Shown one piece after another: positions 31,892 to 40,438 of a stretch of 64,000 nucleotides of DNA. The first letter of the stretch is position 1. Each line of letters opens with the position of its first letter. The stretch covers positions 40,092-104,091 of the forward strand of contig NZ_QDKM01000010.1 of assembly GCF_003076755.1 (NCBI RefSeq), in the 5' to 3' direction. A program made the translations under genes and the position numbers. The notes under the pieces were generated by a model that saw only the letters and a program-made list of their open reading frames with translations, was not told the DNA's origin and did not search any database. Source of the DNA: Pararhodobacter oceanensis (GTDB lineage Bacteria > Pseudomonadota > Alphaproteobacteria > Rhodobacterales > Rhodobacteraceae).

Positions 31892-32377
31892 TTAATCCGC
31901 TTGGCGGAAGTTCTGGTGACAGCCGCTGCAGGCCCCGCCGAGACCGCCAATCGCGCCTTGTAATGTCGCCAGATCGACCCCGGCCGCGGCCTCCATCGCC
32001 TCGGCGGCAGCGGTCAGCGCGGCTCCGCGGGCGGCGAAACCCTCCATATCGGCCCAGATCGCGGGCAGGGCGCGGGTGCCCTCGACCGCCGCGTTATCAG
32101 TGCCCTCGGCCCACATGCGGTCGGTGTTCAGGCGGGTCAGATGCACCAGATTTGACGCCGCGGTGGCCGCCATTTCCGCATCATAGGCCATCCGGCCCTG
32201 CGCCATTCCGCCCAGAACACCAAGGTTATAGGCTTGTAATTGCATGAGATTCTGACGCGCCGCGATATTCGGGTCCTGACGCTCCTCAGATTGCGCCAGC
32301 AGCGGCGTGGCAAGGGCGCTGGCCAGAAAAACGGCGATGGCGGCGCGGCGGATAGGGAGGCGCGGGATTGGCGGCAT
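31892..32377 (-). CDS. Cytochrome c' family protein
   Basis: 161 residues with a signal peptide (cleavage near TPLLA-Q) and a four-helix cytochrome c' pattern: the single haem site CSGCH is at the extreme C-terminus (GGACSGCHQNFRQAD), as expected for class II cytochromes c. Such proteins bind NO or act in electron transfer. First gene of a two-gene operon with the di-haem cytochrome. Confidence 0.88.
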   Translation of the reverse strand: MPPIPRLPIRRAAIAVFLASALATPLLAQSEERQDPNIAARQNLMQLQAYNLGVLGGMAQGRMAYDAEMAATAASNLVHLTRLNTDRMWAEGTDNAAVEGTRALPAIWADMEGFAARGAALTAAAEAMEAAAGVDLATLQGAIGGLGGACSGCHQNFRQAD

Positions 32378-32516
32378 ATGCGTGATCCTTATGTGGCTGT
32401 CCTGCGATGAGGATAACCACAGATGCAGGTTTTCCAACTTCGCATCTTTGTGATCACACTGCGCATTTGTGCACATGAGTTGCGCATTTGTGCACAGGTA
32501 TAGGCGCCGCCGCCCC

Positions 32517-33311
32517 TCAGCGCCCCTTCCAGACCGGATCGCGCTTTTCGGCAAAGGCGTTCTGCCCCTCCAGCAAATCCTCGGAGCCATAGAGCCGGTC
32601 GACCGCCGCCACCTGCCTCCGCGTGACGCGGTTGAGCGCGTCCTGAAACCGCATATCCTCGGCCTCGCGCACCACTTCCTTGATCGCCGCATAGACCAGA
32701 GGCGGCCCCGAGGCCAAGAGCCGCGCCAGCTCCCAGGCCTTATCCCGCAGCTCCTCGGGCGCGCAAATCTCGCGCAACAGCCCCCAGTGTTTCGCCTCTT
32801 CGGCGTCAAACCAGCGGCCGGTCAGCAGCAGGTCCATCGCCACGTGATAGGGGATGCGCTTGGGCAATTTGATCGAGGCGGCGTCGGCCACCGTGCCCGA
32901 GCGGATCTCCGGCAGCGCGAAACTGGCGGTCGACGAGGCGAGGATCAGATCGCAGCTCAGCGCCAGTTCCAAGCCGCCGCCGCAGCAAATTCCGTTGACC
33001 GCGCCGATCACCGGTTTGTTCAAATGCGGCAATTCCTGCAAGCCGCCAAAGCCGCCGACGCCGTAGTCGCCATCCACCGCATCGCCGCCCGCCGCGGCCT
33101 TTAAGTCCCAGCCGGGGCAGAAGAATTTATCCCCCTCGGCGCGCAAGATCGCCACCCGCAGGGCGTCGTCATCGCGAAATTCCTTGAACACATCGCCCAT
33201 GATTCGGCTGGTCGCCAGATCAATCGCATTCGCCTTGGGCCGGTCCAGCGTGACCTCCAGAATACCCCCCTCAACGCGGGTTTTGATCGGGCCTTCGGTT
33301 CGCATTTGCAT
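32517..33311 (-). CDS. caiD: Crotonobetainyl-CoA hydratase (CaiD-like)
   Basis: 264-residue crotonase-fold enzyme that would hydrate crotonobetainyl-CoA to L-carnitinyl-CoA. It shares long segments with E. coli CaiD as I remember it: DRPKANAID, GWDLKAAA and the C-terminal AFAEKRDPVWKGR. ATG 33311 overlaps the stop of the ligase gene (TGATG) and is preceded by GGGAGGAAA. The neighbouring carnitine genes support the assignment. A cysteine-rich CCGGG takes the place of the more usual FGGG in the second oxyanion segment. Confidence 0.85.
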   Translation of the reverse strand: MQMRTEGPIKTRVEGGILEVTLDRPKANAIDLATSRIMGDVFKEFRDDDALRVAILRAEGDKFFCPGWDLKAAAGGDAVDGDYGVGGFGGLQELPHLNKPVIGAVNGICCGGGLELALSCDLILASSTASFALPEIRSGTVADAASIKLPKRIPYHVAMDLLLTGRWFDAEEAKHWGLLREICAPEELRDKAWELARLLASGPPLVYAAIKEVVREAEDMRFQDALNRVTRRQVAAVDRLYGSEDLLEGQNAFAEKRDPVWKGR

Positions 33312-35299
33312 CAAATTTCCTCCCAAATGACTGCATCCACCGCCACTGCGCCCGATTGGCGCAGGATCAGCGGGTTGATTTCCACTTCGACCAGAGACGG
33401 GTCGCCGCGCAGCATCTCTTGCAAGGTGAGTGCCGCGTTAATCAAAGCCTCGGTATCCGCCCGCGCCGCCCCGCGCCAGCCATCCAACAGCGGCCAGAGC
33501 CGCAACTCGCGCAGCGCCTCCGCGATTTCCACCCGCGTGACCGGCAGCACCAGCGTCACCGTATCGGCCAGCAATTCCGCCGCCACACCGCCCAAACCAA
33601 GGGTCAGCGTGGCCCCGTAAACCGGATCGCACCGCGCGCCAAGGATCACTTCGGCGACGCCGCCCGTGACCATTTCCTCCAGCAAATAGCCCTCGGCGCC
33701 GGGCATTTCCGCCTCTGCGGATGGGTCGCTGACATTCAACCTGACCGCCCCCGCCTCGGTTTTATGTGCGAATCCAAGGCCTTTGAGCGCGAAGGGCGGG
33801 GTCATGCCGTCAGGTATCAACCCGTCCAATCGCGCCGCCGACACCGACGTCGGCACCGCGATACCGGCAGCTTTGATCCGCGCTTTCGCCTGTGCTTCGT
33901 TCAGCATCTGCGGCGCTTTGGCGGCGATCACCGGCCACGGCCGCCAACCCTCGCGCCCCGCAACGGTCTGCGCCGCTTTCACCGCGCTCAGGGCGGTTTC
34001 CATCCCCATCAGCGGCACCACACCGCGTGCCATTTGCGCAATCGCGCGGGTCTCGTCGAAATTCTCGGGCAAAGAGGCCAGTGCAAACGCCGGTTTTCCC
34101 GTCGCCTTCTGTGCCGCCTCGATCGCCTCCAGCGCGGGTTCAAAACTGCTCGGATCGCAGCGGTCGGGGCGCGGCGGGTCAATGACAAACAGCCCCGCGT
34201 CATAGCCTTGCAATGTGGCGGTAAACACCTCGGTGGTTTTCGCCAGATCGCCCCAGATAAACGTGTGATAATCCAACGGGTTGGACAATGTCACCAAGGG
34301 CCCAAGCACCGCCGCCAAACGCGCGCGCTGCCCGTCACCGAGCGGCGGAAACTCCACCCCCACGGTTGCTGCAAGATCGGCCATCAACCCCGCTTCACCG
34401 CCCGAACACGACAGCGAACACAGCTGCCGCCCCAGCCCCGGCCCATGCGCGTGCAGGATTTTCAGCGTCTCGATCAGTTCCGCAGGGCTGGTAACTTCCG
34501 CCACCCCCGCCTGCCGCAAAAACGCGCTCGAGGGCGCCCCGCCACCGGCCAAAGACGCGGTATGCGAGGCGGCGGCGTCGCGCGAGGCCTCGGTTTTGCC
34601 GGCTTTAATCGCCACAATCCCCTTGCCCGTCGCGCGCGCCGCCTCGGCCAAAGCGGCGAAAGCGGGCGCATCGGCGATGCCTTCGATATAGAGCCCCAGC
34701 GCCGTCACCCGTTCGTCCGCCAAGACCGCCGCCGCCAGATCGGCCAACCCGACCTGCGCGGCATTGCCCAGACAGGCGACATAGGCGATCGGCAACCCGC
34801 GCGCCTGCATGGTCAGGTTGATCACAATATTCGACGACTGGCTGATCAGTGCCACACCGCGTTCCACCCGCCGCCCGCCATGCTCGTCGGGCCACAAAAG
34901 AGCACCGTCCAAGTAGTTGATAACCCCGTAACAATTGGGCCCGAGGATTGGCATGTTGCCAGCCGCCGCGACCAATGCCTCCTGCAGCCCCGCATCCCCC
35001 GCCTCGCGCCAACCCGAGGCAAAACAGATCGCCCCACCGGCCCCTATCGCCGCGAGCTCCTCGATAACCCCCAGCGTCGCATGCCGGTTCACCCCGACAA
35101 ACACCGCGTCAGGCACCTCGGGCAAATCCGCCAGCGCGGCCACACAGGGCACGCCGCCAATCTCTTCCCGCGTCGGATGCACCGGCCACACTGGCCCTTC
35201 AAACCCCATCTTCGTGCATTGCGCGATCACATTGCGCGCCCAACCCGATCCCAGCACCGCAATCGAGCGCGGCCGCAACACGCGCGACAGATCCCTCAT
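33311..35299 (-). CDS. ADP-forming acyl-CoA synthetase (NDP-forming), probable betaine-type substrate
   Basis: 662 residues with the acetyl-CoA synthetase (ADP-forming) layout: CoA-binding Rossmann domain (1-130), succinyl-CoA-ligase-like domains with the phosphohistidine H246 (ASHTASLAGG) and a C-terminal ATP-grasp domain (about 465-660, FALKGLGFAHKTEAGAVRLNV). Members ligate CoA to organic acids with reversible ATP use. Coupled to the CaiD-like gene, it most likely activates carnitine, crotonobetaine or gamma-butyrobetaine in place of the AMP-forming CaiC or the CoA-transferase CaiB. Substrate is inferred from context. Confidence 0.8.
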   Translation of the reverse strand: MRDLSRVLRPRSIAVLGSGWARNVIAQCTKMGFEGPVWPVHPTREEIGGVPCVAALADLPEVPDAVFVGVNRHATLGVIEELAAIGAGGAICFASGWREAGDAGLQEALVAAAGNMPILGPNCYGVINYLDGALLWPDEHGGRRVERGVALISQSSNIVINLTMQARGLPIAYVACLGNAAQVGLADLAAAVLADERVTALGLYIEGIADAPAFAALAEAARATGKGIVAIKAGKTEASRDAAASHTASLAGGGAPSSAFLRQAGVAEVTSPAELIETLKILHAHGPGLGRQLCSLSCSGGEAGLMADLAATVGVEFPPLGDGQRARLAAVLGPLVTLSNPLDYHTFIWGDLAKTTEVFTATLQGYDAGLFVIDPPRPDRCDPSSFEPALEAIEAAQKATGKPAFALASLPENFDETRAIAQMARGVVPLMGMETALSAVKAAQTVAGREGWRPWPVIAAKAPQMLNEAQAKARIKAAGIAVPTSVSAARLDGLIPDGMTPPFALKGLGFAHKTEAGAVRLNVSDPSAEAEMPGAEGYLLEEMVTGGVAEVILGARCDPVYGATLTLGLGGVAAELLADTVTLVLPVTRVEIAEALRELRLWPLLDGWRGAARADTEALINAALTLQEMLRGDPSLVEVEINPLILRQSGAVAVDAVIWEEI

Positions 35300-35368
35300 A
35301 TCCAGGCCCCGTGATGCGCGGTGACCGGGCAGGGAGGCTTTGCCCCCCTCTTCGGCGGGGCCGAATTC

Positions 35369-35397
35369 ACCCCCCAGGATATTTTTGGACAGATGAG
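35369..35397 (+). repeat. Copy A of a dispersed intergenic motif
   Basis: CACCCCCCAGGATATTTTTG followed by GACAGATGA. The shared order of parts in all three copies is a C-run, AG, (G)ATATTT or GAGTATTT, then a purine-rich AGATGA or AGGTGA end. Confidence 0.5.
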
Positions 35398-35547
35398 GGG
35401 CGTAATCGGCCCCCCGACCCCCTGAACAGAGAGCCGGAGAGCGTCACCTGTCACGGCCATCGGCTTCCCAGCCTGTACCGCAGAGCCATTCTGATGAGAA
35501 AATCTTACCATCGCGTTATCATCTGTCCGAAAATATCCACGGGGGTT

Positions 35548-35573
35548 CCAAGGGGGCGCGTGCGCCCCCTTGG
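35548..35573 (-). terminator. Strong GC hairpin downstream of the acyl-CoA dehydrogenase gene
   Basis: 12-bp perfect stem, CCAAGGGGGCGC and its reverse complement, with a 2-base loop. No T-run follows on the minus strand. Either a terminator or an mRNA-stabilising structure between two parts of the carnitine cluster. Confidence 0.5.
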
Positions 35574-35616
35574 CGCGGGAGCGCGAGGGGCGCGCAGCCC
35601 CTCGCACCCTCCTCAA

Positions 35617-36780
35617 TTATCCGCCCAACGGGCGGAGAAGCTCGCGGCTGATGATATGGCGCTGGATCTCCGAGGTGCCTTCCCAGATCCGCTCGACCCG
35701 CGCATCGCGCCAGATCCGCTCCAGCGGCAATTCATCCATCAACCCCATGCCGCCGTGGATCTGGATCGCCTCATCGGCAATCATCGCCAGTGCCTCGGTC
35801 GCCTTCAGCTTGGCCATCGCCATATCGCCGTCGGTCACCGTGCCCGCGTCCAGTTTCCACGCCGCCTCATAGGTCAAGAGCTCCGCCGCTTTCAGCTCCA
35901 ACGCCATATCCGCCAGTTTGAACGACACGCCCTGAAACTTGCCGATCTGCTGGCCGAATTGTTTGCGTTCGGCGGCCCAGTCCAGCGCATGGCCCAAGGC
36001 GCGGTCGGCGCGCCCGATGCTGGTCGCCGCGACCTGCAACCGCGTCGCGCCCAGCCAGTCGTTGGCCACCTCGAAGCCTTTATGCACCTCGCCAAGCACA
36101 TTCTCGGCGGGCACGCGGCAATCATCAAACTCGAGGATCGCGTTCGAATACCCGCGGTGCGACACATTGCGGTAGCCGTCGCGCACGGTGAAGCCTTTGG
36201 TGCCCTTATCGACGAAAAACGCGGTGATCTTCTTCTTTTTCCCGCGCGGCGTGTCCTCTTCGCCGGTGGCCATAAAGGCAATCGTAAAGCCCGCGATATC
36301 GGCGTGACTGATGAAATGCTTGGTGCCGTTCAGCACCCAGTCGCTGCCCTCTTGCCGCGCGCTCGCCGACATGCCGCGCAGGTCCGAGCCCGCGCCCGGT
36401 TCGGTCATCGCCAGACAATCCCATGTCTCGCCGCGAATACAGGGCATCAGATAGCGTTCGCGCTGGTCCTCGGTGCCCGCCAGCAGGATATTCGAGGGCC
36501 GCGCCACGCAGGTCCAATGCAGCGCGTAATTCGCCCGCCCCAACTCGCGCTCATAGAGCAGCCACGACAGCGTATCGAGCCCGGCGCCGCCGACCTCTTC
36601 GGGCATATTCGCCGCATAAAGCCCCGCCGCCATCGCCTTTTGTTGCAGCTCGCGGATCAGCTCCATCGGCAGATGACCCGTGCGCTCGACCAGCGCCTCA
36701 TGCGGATATAGCTCGGCTTCGACAAAACTGCGGGTGGTCTCGACGATCATGCGCTGTTCATCACTCAGGGCGAAATGCAT
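35617..36780 (-). CDS. Acyl-CoA dehydrogenase, probable gamma-butyrobetainyl-CoA or crotonobetainyl-CoA type
   Basis: 387-residue FAD flavoenzyme of the acyl-CoA dehydrogenase family: MTEPGAGSDL motif, and near the C-terminus RIWEGTSEIQRHII containing the catalytic-type Glu. In this cluster it would oxidise gamma-butyrobetainyl-CoA to crotonobetainyl-CoA (the CaiA-type interconversion). It lies 38 bases after the carnitine dehydrogenase gene on the same strand. The family is certain, the substrate inferred. Confidence 0.82.
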   Translation of the reverse strand: MHFALSDEQRMIVETTRSFVEAELYPHEALVERTGHLPMELIRELQQKAMAAGLYAANMPEEVGGAGLDTLSWLLYERELGRANYALHWTCVARPSNILLAGTEDQRERYLMPCIRGETWDCLAMTEPGAGSDLRGMSASARQEGSDWVLNGTKHFISHADIAGFTIAFMATGEEDTPRGKKKKITAFFVDKGTKGFTVRDGYRNVSHRGYSNAILEFDDCRVPAENVLGEVHKGFEVANDWLGATRLQVAATSIGRADRALGHALDWAAERKQFGQQIGKFQGVSFKLADMALELKAAELLTYEAAWKLDAGTVTDGDMAMAKLKATEALAMIADEAIQIHGGMGLMDELPLERIWRDARVERIWEGTSEIQRHIISRELLRPLGG

Positions 36781-36818
36781 CTTGTGTCTCCGGTGGGAAA
36801 GGGGCGGCGGCGTTAAGG

Positions 36819-38285
36819 TTAACGGGACTTGCGTTGTCCGACATACCGCCCCGTATCCTTGGGCTGCGGCAGCGCGGCATGGGCGGTGACAATCGGTTGC
36901 AACTTTGCCAGAACTTCGGGCGCGACGGGGCAGGTGCCGCCGTTCACCGTATCCACATGCAACAGCATCTGTTCGATCGTCGCCACCGGCGCCCCGTCAC
37001 GCTCGATGCGCATGAACAGATGCAACCGCTTCTCATCCGCGCCCAATACCTGCACCGAGCCGGTCAGCGCGTCGCCCAATCTGGCCTCGCCCAAATGCAT
37101 GATATGCGATTCCGCTGTGTAATAACTGCGCCCCGCCGCGACATAGTCGAGCCCCGCGCCGATCAGCCCCAAGAAGGCATTGGTCACCTCCGAGGAGGCA
37201 AAGAGATAGCGGCTTTCGGTCATATGGCCGTTGTAATCAATCCAACCGGGCAGCACCTGCATATGCGACAGCAAAAGCGGCGCATCCAGCGCGGGCAGTT
37301 TGGCCGCAGGCGCCTCAGCGGCCCGCCGCGCATCGTGATCGAGCAGCACTTTCCCCGCGCCCCAATTGCGCTCTTTCAGCACCCGCAAAAAGCCGATCAG
37401 GTTCTGGTCGCGGATGCGTTCCATCTCGCGGATCGTCATATGCCCCGATTGCGCGTCGGATTGACCGGCGATCAGATCGACCAATTCATCATTGAATTCA
37501 GGCACATCCATGAGTTTGGTCCATGGCCACGACAGGCAGGGGCCGAACTGCGCCATGAAGTGCTTCATCCCCGCTTCGCCGCCCGCCACGCGGTAGGTGT
37601 CAAACAGACCCATCTGCCCCCAACGCAACCCGAACCCCATGCGGATCGCCTCGTCAATTTCTTCGGTGGTGGCGACACCGTCCTTGACCAGCCAGAGCGC
37701 CTCGCGCCAGACCGCCTCAAGGAAACGGTCGGCAATATGGGCGTCGATTTCCTTGCGTACATGCAGCGGATACATGCCGATCTCGCGCAGGATTTCCTTT
37801 GCCTCTTCAATGCGTTGCAAGTCGTTCTTAGGCGAGGGCACAACCTCCACCAAAGGCAGCAGGTAGACCGGATTGAACGGATGCGCCACGAAAAGCACCT
37901 CGGGGTTCGTGGACTTCTCCTGCAATTGCGAGGGCTTATAGCCCGACGTTGACGAGCCCAGCAGCGCATCCGGCGCATGGGCTTGGATCTCGGCATAGAC
38001 ACGGTGCTTCAACTCAATGCGCTCGGAGACGGATTCTTGAATATATTCAGAGTCTTCCACCGCATCCTTAAGGTTGTTTGCAAATGTCAGACGTCCCTCG
38101 GGCGGCATCGGCACATCCGCCAGTGCCGGCAGCGCCGCGCGGGCATTGGCCAGCACTTCGCCGATCTTGCGCGGCGCCTCGGGATCGGGATCATAGACCG
38201 ACACATCCCAACCCGAGAGCAGGAATCTCGCCGCCCAGCCGCCGCCGATCACGCCGCCGCCGATAATTGTCGCTTTGCGCGCCAT
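36819..38285 (-). CDS. Carnitine 3-dehydrogenase fused to a thioesterase
   Basis: 488 residues. The N-terminal 320 residues are a 3-hydroxyacyl-CoA-dehydrogenase-like NAD enzyme (GGGVIGGGWAARF nucleotide loop; GSSTSG; HPFNPVYLLPLVEVV) typical of L-carnitine 3-dehydrogenase, which makes 3-dehydrocarnitine. The C-terminal ~150 residues are a hot-dog (4HBT) thioesterase (GWIDYNGHMTESRY), expected to release glycine betaine from betainyl-CoA. Separate genes in some bacteria, fused here. ATG 38285 is preceded by GAGGAGAG. Confidence 0.88.
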   Translation of the reverse strand: MARKATIIGGGVIGGGWAARFLLSGWDVSVYDPDPEAPRKIGEVLANARAALPALADVPMPPEGRLTFANNLKDAVEDSEYIQESVSERIELKHRVYAEIQAHAPDALLGSSTSGYKPSQLQEKSTNPEVLFVAHPFNPVYLLPLVEVVPSPKNDLQRIEEAKEILREIGMYPLHVRKEIDAHIADRFLEAVWREALWLVKDGVATTEEIDEAIRMGFGLRWGQMGLFDTYRVAGGEAGMKHFMAQFGPCLSWPWTKLMDVPEFNDELVDLIAGQSDAQSGHMTIREMERIRDQNLIGFLRVLKERNWGAGKVLLDHDARRAAEAPAAKLPALDAPLLLSHMQVLPGWIDYNGHMTESRYLFASSEVTNAFLGLIGAGLDYVAAGRSYYTAESHIMHLGEARLGDALTGSVQVLGADEKRLHLFMRIERDGAPVATIEQMLLHVDTVNGGTCPVAPEVLAKLQPIVTAHAALPQPKDTGRYVGQRKSR

Positions 38286-38321
38286 CTCGTCTCTCCTCAT
38301 GGGGCTGCTGCCCGCAAATCC

Positions 38322-39236
38322 TCAGCCGAAATTCGGCGCCCGTTTTTCTAACTTCAACCGCGCGCGCACTTCGTCGGGCCCGACCACCCGCGCGCCCATG
38401 CCCTCGATGATGCCGACCGCGCGTTCCACCAGTTGCGCGTTGGTCGCCAGCACGCCTTTCTCCAACCAGAGGTTATCCTCCAGCCCGACGCGCACATTGC
38501 CCCCCGCCAGCACCGACGCGGCGACATAGGCTATCTGGTTCCGCCCCAAGCCGAAGGCCGACCAATGCCAGTCGTCGGGCACATTGTTGACCATCGCCAT
38601 AAAGGTGTTCAGATCGTCCGGCGCCCCCCATGGCACCCCCATGCAAAGCTGCACCAGAACCGGATCCTTGATCAGGCCTTCGGTGACCAATTGCTTGGCA
38701 AACCACAGGTGGCCGGTGTCAAACGCCTCGATCTCGATCTGCACGCCGCTGTCGGTCATACGTTTGGCCATATCGCGCAGCATACCGGGCGTGTTAACCA
38801 TCACATAATCGGCCTCGGCAAAATTCATCGTGCCGCAATCAAGCGTGCAAATCTCCGGGCGGCATTCGACGACATGGGCGACGCGCTCTGCGGCCCCCGC
38901 CATATCCGAGGATTTCGCCATCCGGTCCATCGCCTCGGTGCCATCGAACATCAGGTCGCCGCCCATGCCCGCGGTCAGGTTCAGCACGCAATCAACCTCC
39001 GCATCGCGAATGCGCTCGGTCACCTCGCGATAGAGCGCGGCATCGCGCGAGGGCGCGCCGGTTTCGGGGTCGCGCACATGGCAATGCACCACCGCCGCAC
39101 CGGCTTTGGCGGCGTCGATGGCGCTATTGGCGATCTGTTCGGGCGAGCGCGGCACATGCGGGCTGCGATCCTGCGTGCCCCCCGATCCGGTCACCGCACA
39201 GGTGATGAAAACCTCGCGATTCATCGTCAATGGCAT
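38322..39236 (-). CDS. BKACE (DUF849) enzyme, probable 3-dehydrocarnitine cleavage enzyme
   Basis: 304-residue zinc TIM-barrel of the beta-keto acid cleavage family. It would condense 3-dehydrocarnitine with acetyl-CoA to give acetoacetate and betainyl-CoA. The metal motif is in VVHCHVRDPETGAPSRD; the late segment GGNVRVGLEDNLW is conserved. The role rests on the adjacent carnitine dehydrogenase-thioesterase gene, which supplies the substrate and consumes the product. AAGGAGA lies upstream of ATG 39236. Confidence 0.86.
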   Translation of the reverse strand: MPLTMNREVFITCAVTGSGGTQDRSPHVPRSPEQIANSAIDAAKAGAAVVHCHVRDPETGAPSRDAALYREVTERIRDAEVDCVLNLTAGMGGDLMFDGTEAMDRMAKSSDMAGAAERVAHVVECRPEICTLDCGTMNFAEADYVMVNTPGMLRDMAKRMTDSGVQIEIEAFDTGHLWFAKQLVTEGLIKDPVLVQLCMGVPWGAPDDLNTFMAMVNNVPDDWHWSAFGLGRNQIAYVAASVLAGGNVRVGLEDNLWLEKGVLATNAQLVERAVGIIEGMGARVVGPDEVRARLKLEKRAPNFG

Positions 39237-39306
39237 TCGAATCTCCTTCATTTGTGTAAAGCCTAGCAGGGTTGCGGCCACGTGCTTAGCGTTTTACGAA
39301 GGGAAT
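39237..39306. promoter_or_regulatory. Divergent promoter region of the carnitine operon and its regulator
   Basis: 70 bases separate the starts of the BKACE gene (minus) and the GlxA-type regulator gene (plus). Any operator for the regulator probably lies here; no clear palindrome was found by eye. Confidence 0.4.
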
Positions 39307-40272
39307 ATGTCAAAATCCGAAAGCATCTTTGCCCCCTCATCGCAGCCCCTCGATATCGCCGTGCTGGTGCTGCCGCGCGCCTCGATCCTCGAGGTCGCCT
39401 CGGTGCTCGACCCCCTGCGCAACGCCAACCGGCAACTGGGCCGCGAGGGCTTTCGCTGGCGCGTGGTCTCGCCCGATGGGGCGCCGGTGCCGCTGACCTG
39501 CGGCATCGAATTGCCCAGCCACGGCGCGGTTAAAGCCGCGCTTGGCGCCGACGCGCTGGTGGTGATTTCGGGCTACAATCAGGCCGAGGTCGCCACGCGC
39601 GAGATCATCGCCGAGGTCCGCCGCATCGCACCGCGGTTCCGCGCCTTGGGCGGGGTCGATGCGGGCCCTTGGATACTGGCGCGGGCCGGATTGCTGGGCG
39701 GCTACCGCGCCACCGTGCATTGGGAGGATCTGGAGGATTTCGCCGCCGCCTATCCCGCGATCGAGGTGGTGCCCGACCGCTATGTGATCTCGGGCAACCG
39801 TTTTACCGCCGGCGGCGCGGTGCCGGCAGCCGATATGATGTTGCATCTGATCGGCGCGCGTTGCGGCATTGGTGTGGCGGGGCAGGTGGCCGATAGCTTC
39901 CTTTACGAGGCCCGTGCCGATGGCGCTCGCCCGCAACGCCCCGGCTTGGTGCCGGGTGCCCGCGATCCCCGTGTGTCGCAAGCATTAACCTTAATGAGCC
40001 AGCATCTCGAAGACCCGCTGTCGCTGGCCCGGATCACCGCGGATCTGGGCATTGGCATAAGGCGGCTTGAGCAGATTTTCGATGAAAGCCTCGGCCAAGG
40101 CCCCGCCGCCGCCTATCTGGAATTGCGCCTGCAATCCGCCCGCCGCTTGCTGGCTGATACCAGCCATCCGATGCAAGAGGTGGCGCTACGCTGCGGGTTC
40201 AATGACGGCTCGGGATTCTCGCGCGCCTTCAAGCGCCGCTTCGGCCAGTCCCCGCGATCCGTGCGGGGGTAG
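39307..40272 (+). CDS. GlxA-family (DJ-1/PfpI plus AraC HTH) transcriptional regulator, CdhR-like
   Basis: 321 residues: an N-terminal class-I-amidotransferase-like ligand domain (about 15-190) and a C-terminal AraC-type double helix-turn-helix (about 225-318, SLARITADLGIGIRRLEQIF ... CGFNDGSGFSRAFKRRFGQSP). Carnitine and glycine-betaine genes in several proteobacteria are controlled by this type (CdhR, GbdR). Divergent from the carnitine operon, it is likely its activator. ATG 39307 is chosen; the frame runs open upstream into the BKACE gene. Confidence 0.85.
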   Translation: MSKSESIFAPSSQPLDIAVLVLPRASILEVASVLDPLRNANRQLGREGFRWRVVSPDGAPVPLTCGIELPSHGAVKAALGADALVVISGYNQAEVATREIIAEVRRIAPRFRALGGVDAGPWILARAGLLGGYRATVHWEDLEDFAAAYPAIEVVPDRYVISGNRFTAGGAVPAADMMLHLIGARCGIGVAGQVADSFLYEARADGARPQRPGLVPGARDPRVSQALTLMSQHLEDPLSLARITADLGIGIRRLEQIFDESLGQGPAAAYLELRLQSARRLLADTSHPMQEVALRCGFNDGSGFSRAFKRRFGQSPRSVRG

Positions 40273-40281
40273 AGATGCGAA

Positions 40282-40311
40282 AATTATCAGACAATTAAAG
40301 GTCTGACAATT
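40282..40311. repeat. AT-rich inverted repeat after the GlxA-type regulator gene
   Basis: AATT-a-TCAGAC (40282-40292), 8-base spacer, GTCTGA-c-AATT (40301-40311). Could be a terminator-like hairpin for the regulator gene or a protein-binding site; no T-run. Confidence 0.4.
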
Positions 40312-40383
40312 ATATGTGTCTTCTGCACACGTCCAAGCCGAGAAGTTCGGGACTGGGTTTTCCAACGCGCGATGAAACGAAAA

Positions 40384-40416
40384 ATGCGCGCTATAACAAT
40401 CTGTTACAGCGCGCAT
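40384..40416 (-). terminator. Rho-independent terminator of tyrS
   Basis: Stem ATGCGCGCT-a-TAACA paired with TGTTA-c-AGCGCGCAT (one mismatch) around a 3-base loop; on the minus strand it is followed by TTTTCGTTTC. It lies 23 bases past the tyrS stop. Confidence 0.75.
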
Positions 40417-40438
40417 CTCATCTCTGAATCGGAAAACC

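Larger units (their letters stand above)
35300..35616. other. 317-base gap in the carnitine cluster with hairpins and a dispersed intergenic motif
   Basis: No gene seen. It contains a near-perfect 26-base palindrome (35548-35573), a second 7-bp hairpin (35584-35604: CGAGGGG / CCCCTCG) and the intergenic motif at about 35369-35397 shared with two other gaps. The hairpins directly follow the acyl-CoA dehydrogenase stop on the minus strand, so they may terminate transcripts from 39236 and leave the ligase-hydratase pair with its own promoter. Confidence 0.6.

Noticed and set aside
33356..35314. 652-codon plus-strand open frame opposite the ADP-forming ligase gene
   Set aside because: Arg/His/Gln-rich shadow of a gene with clear domains on the other strand.
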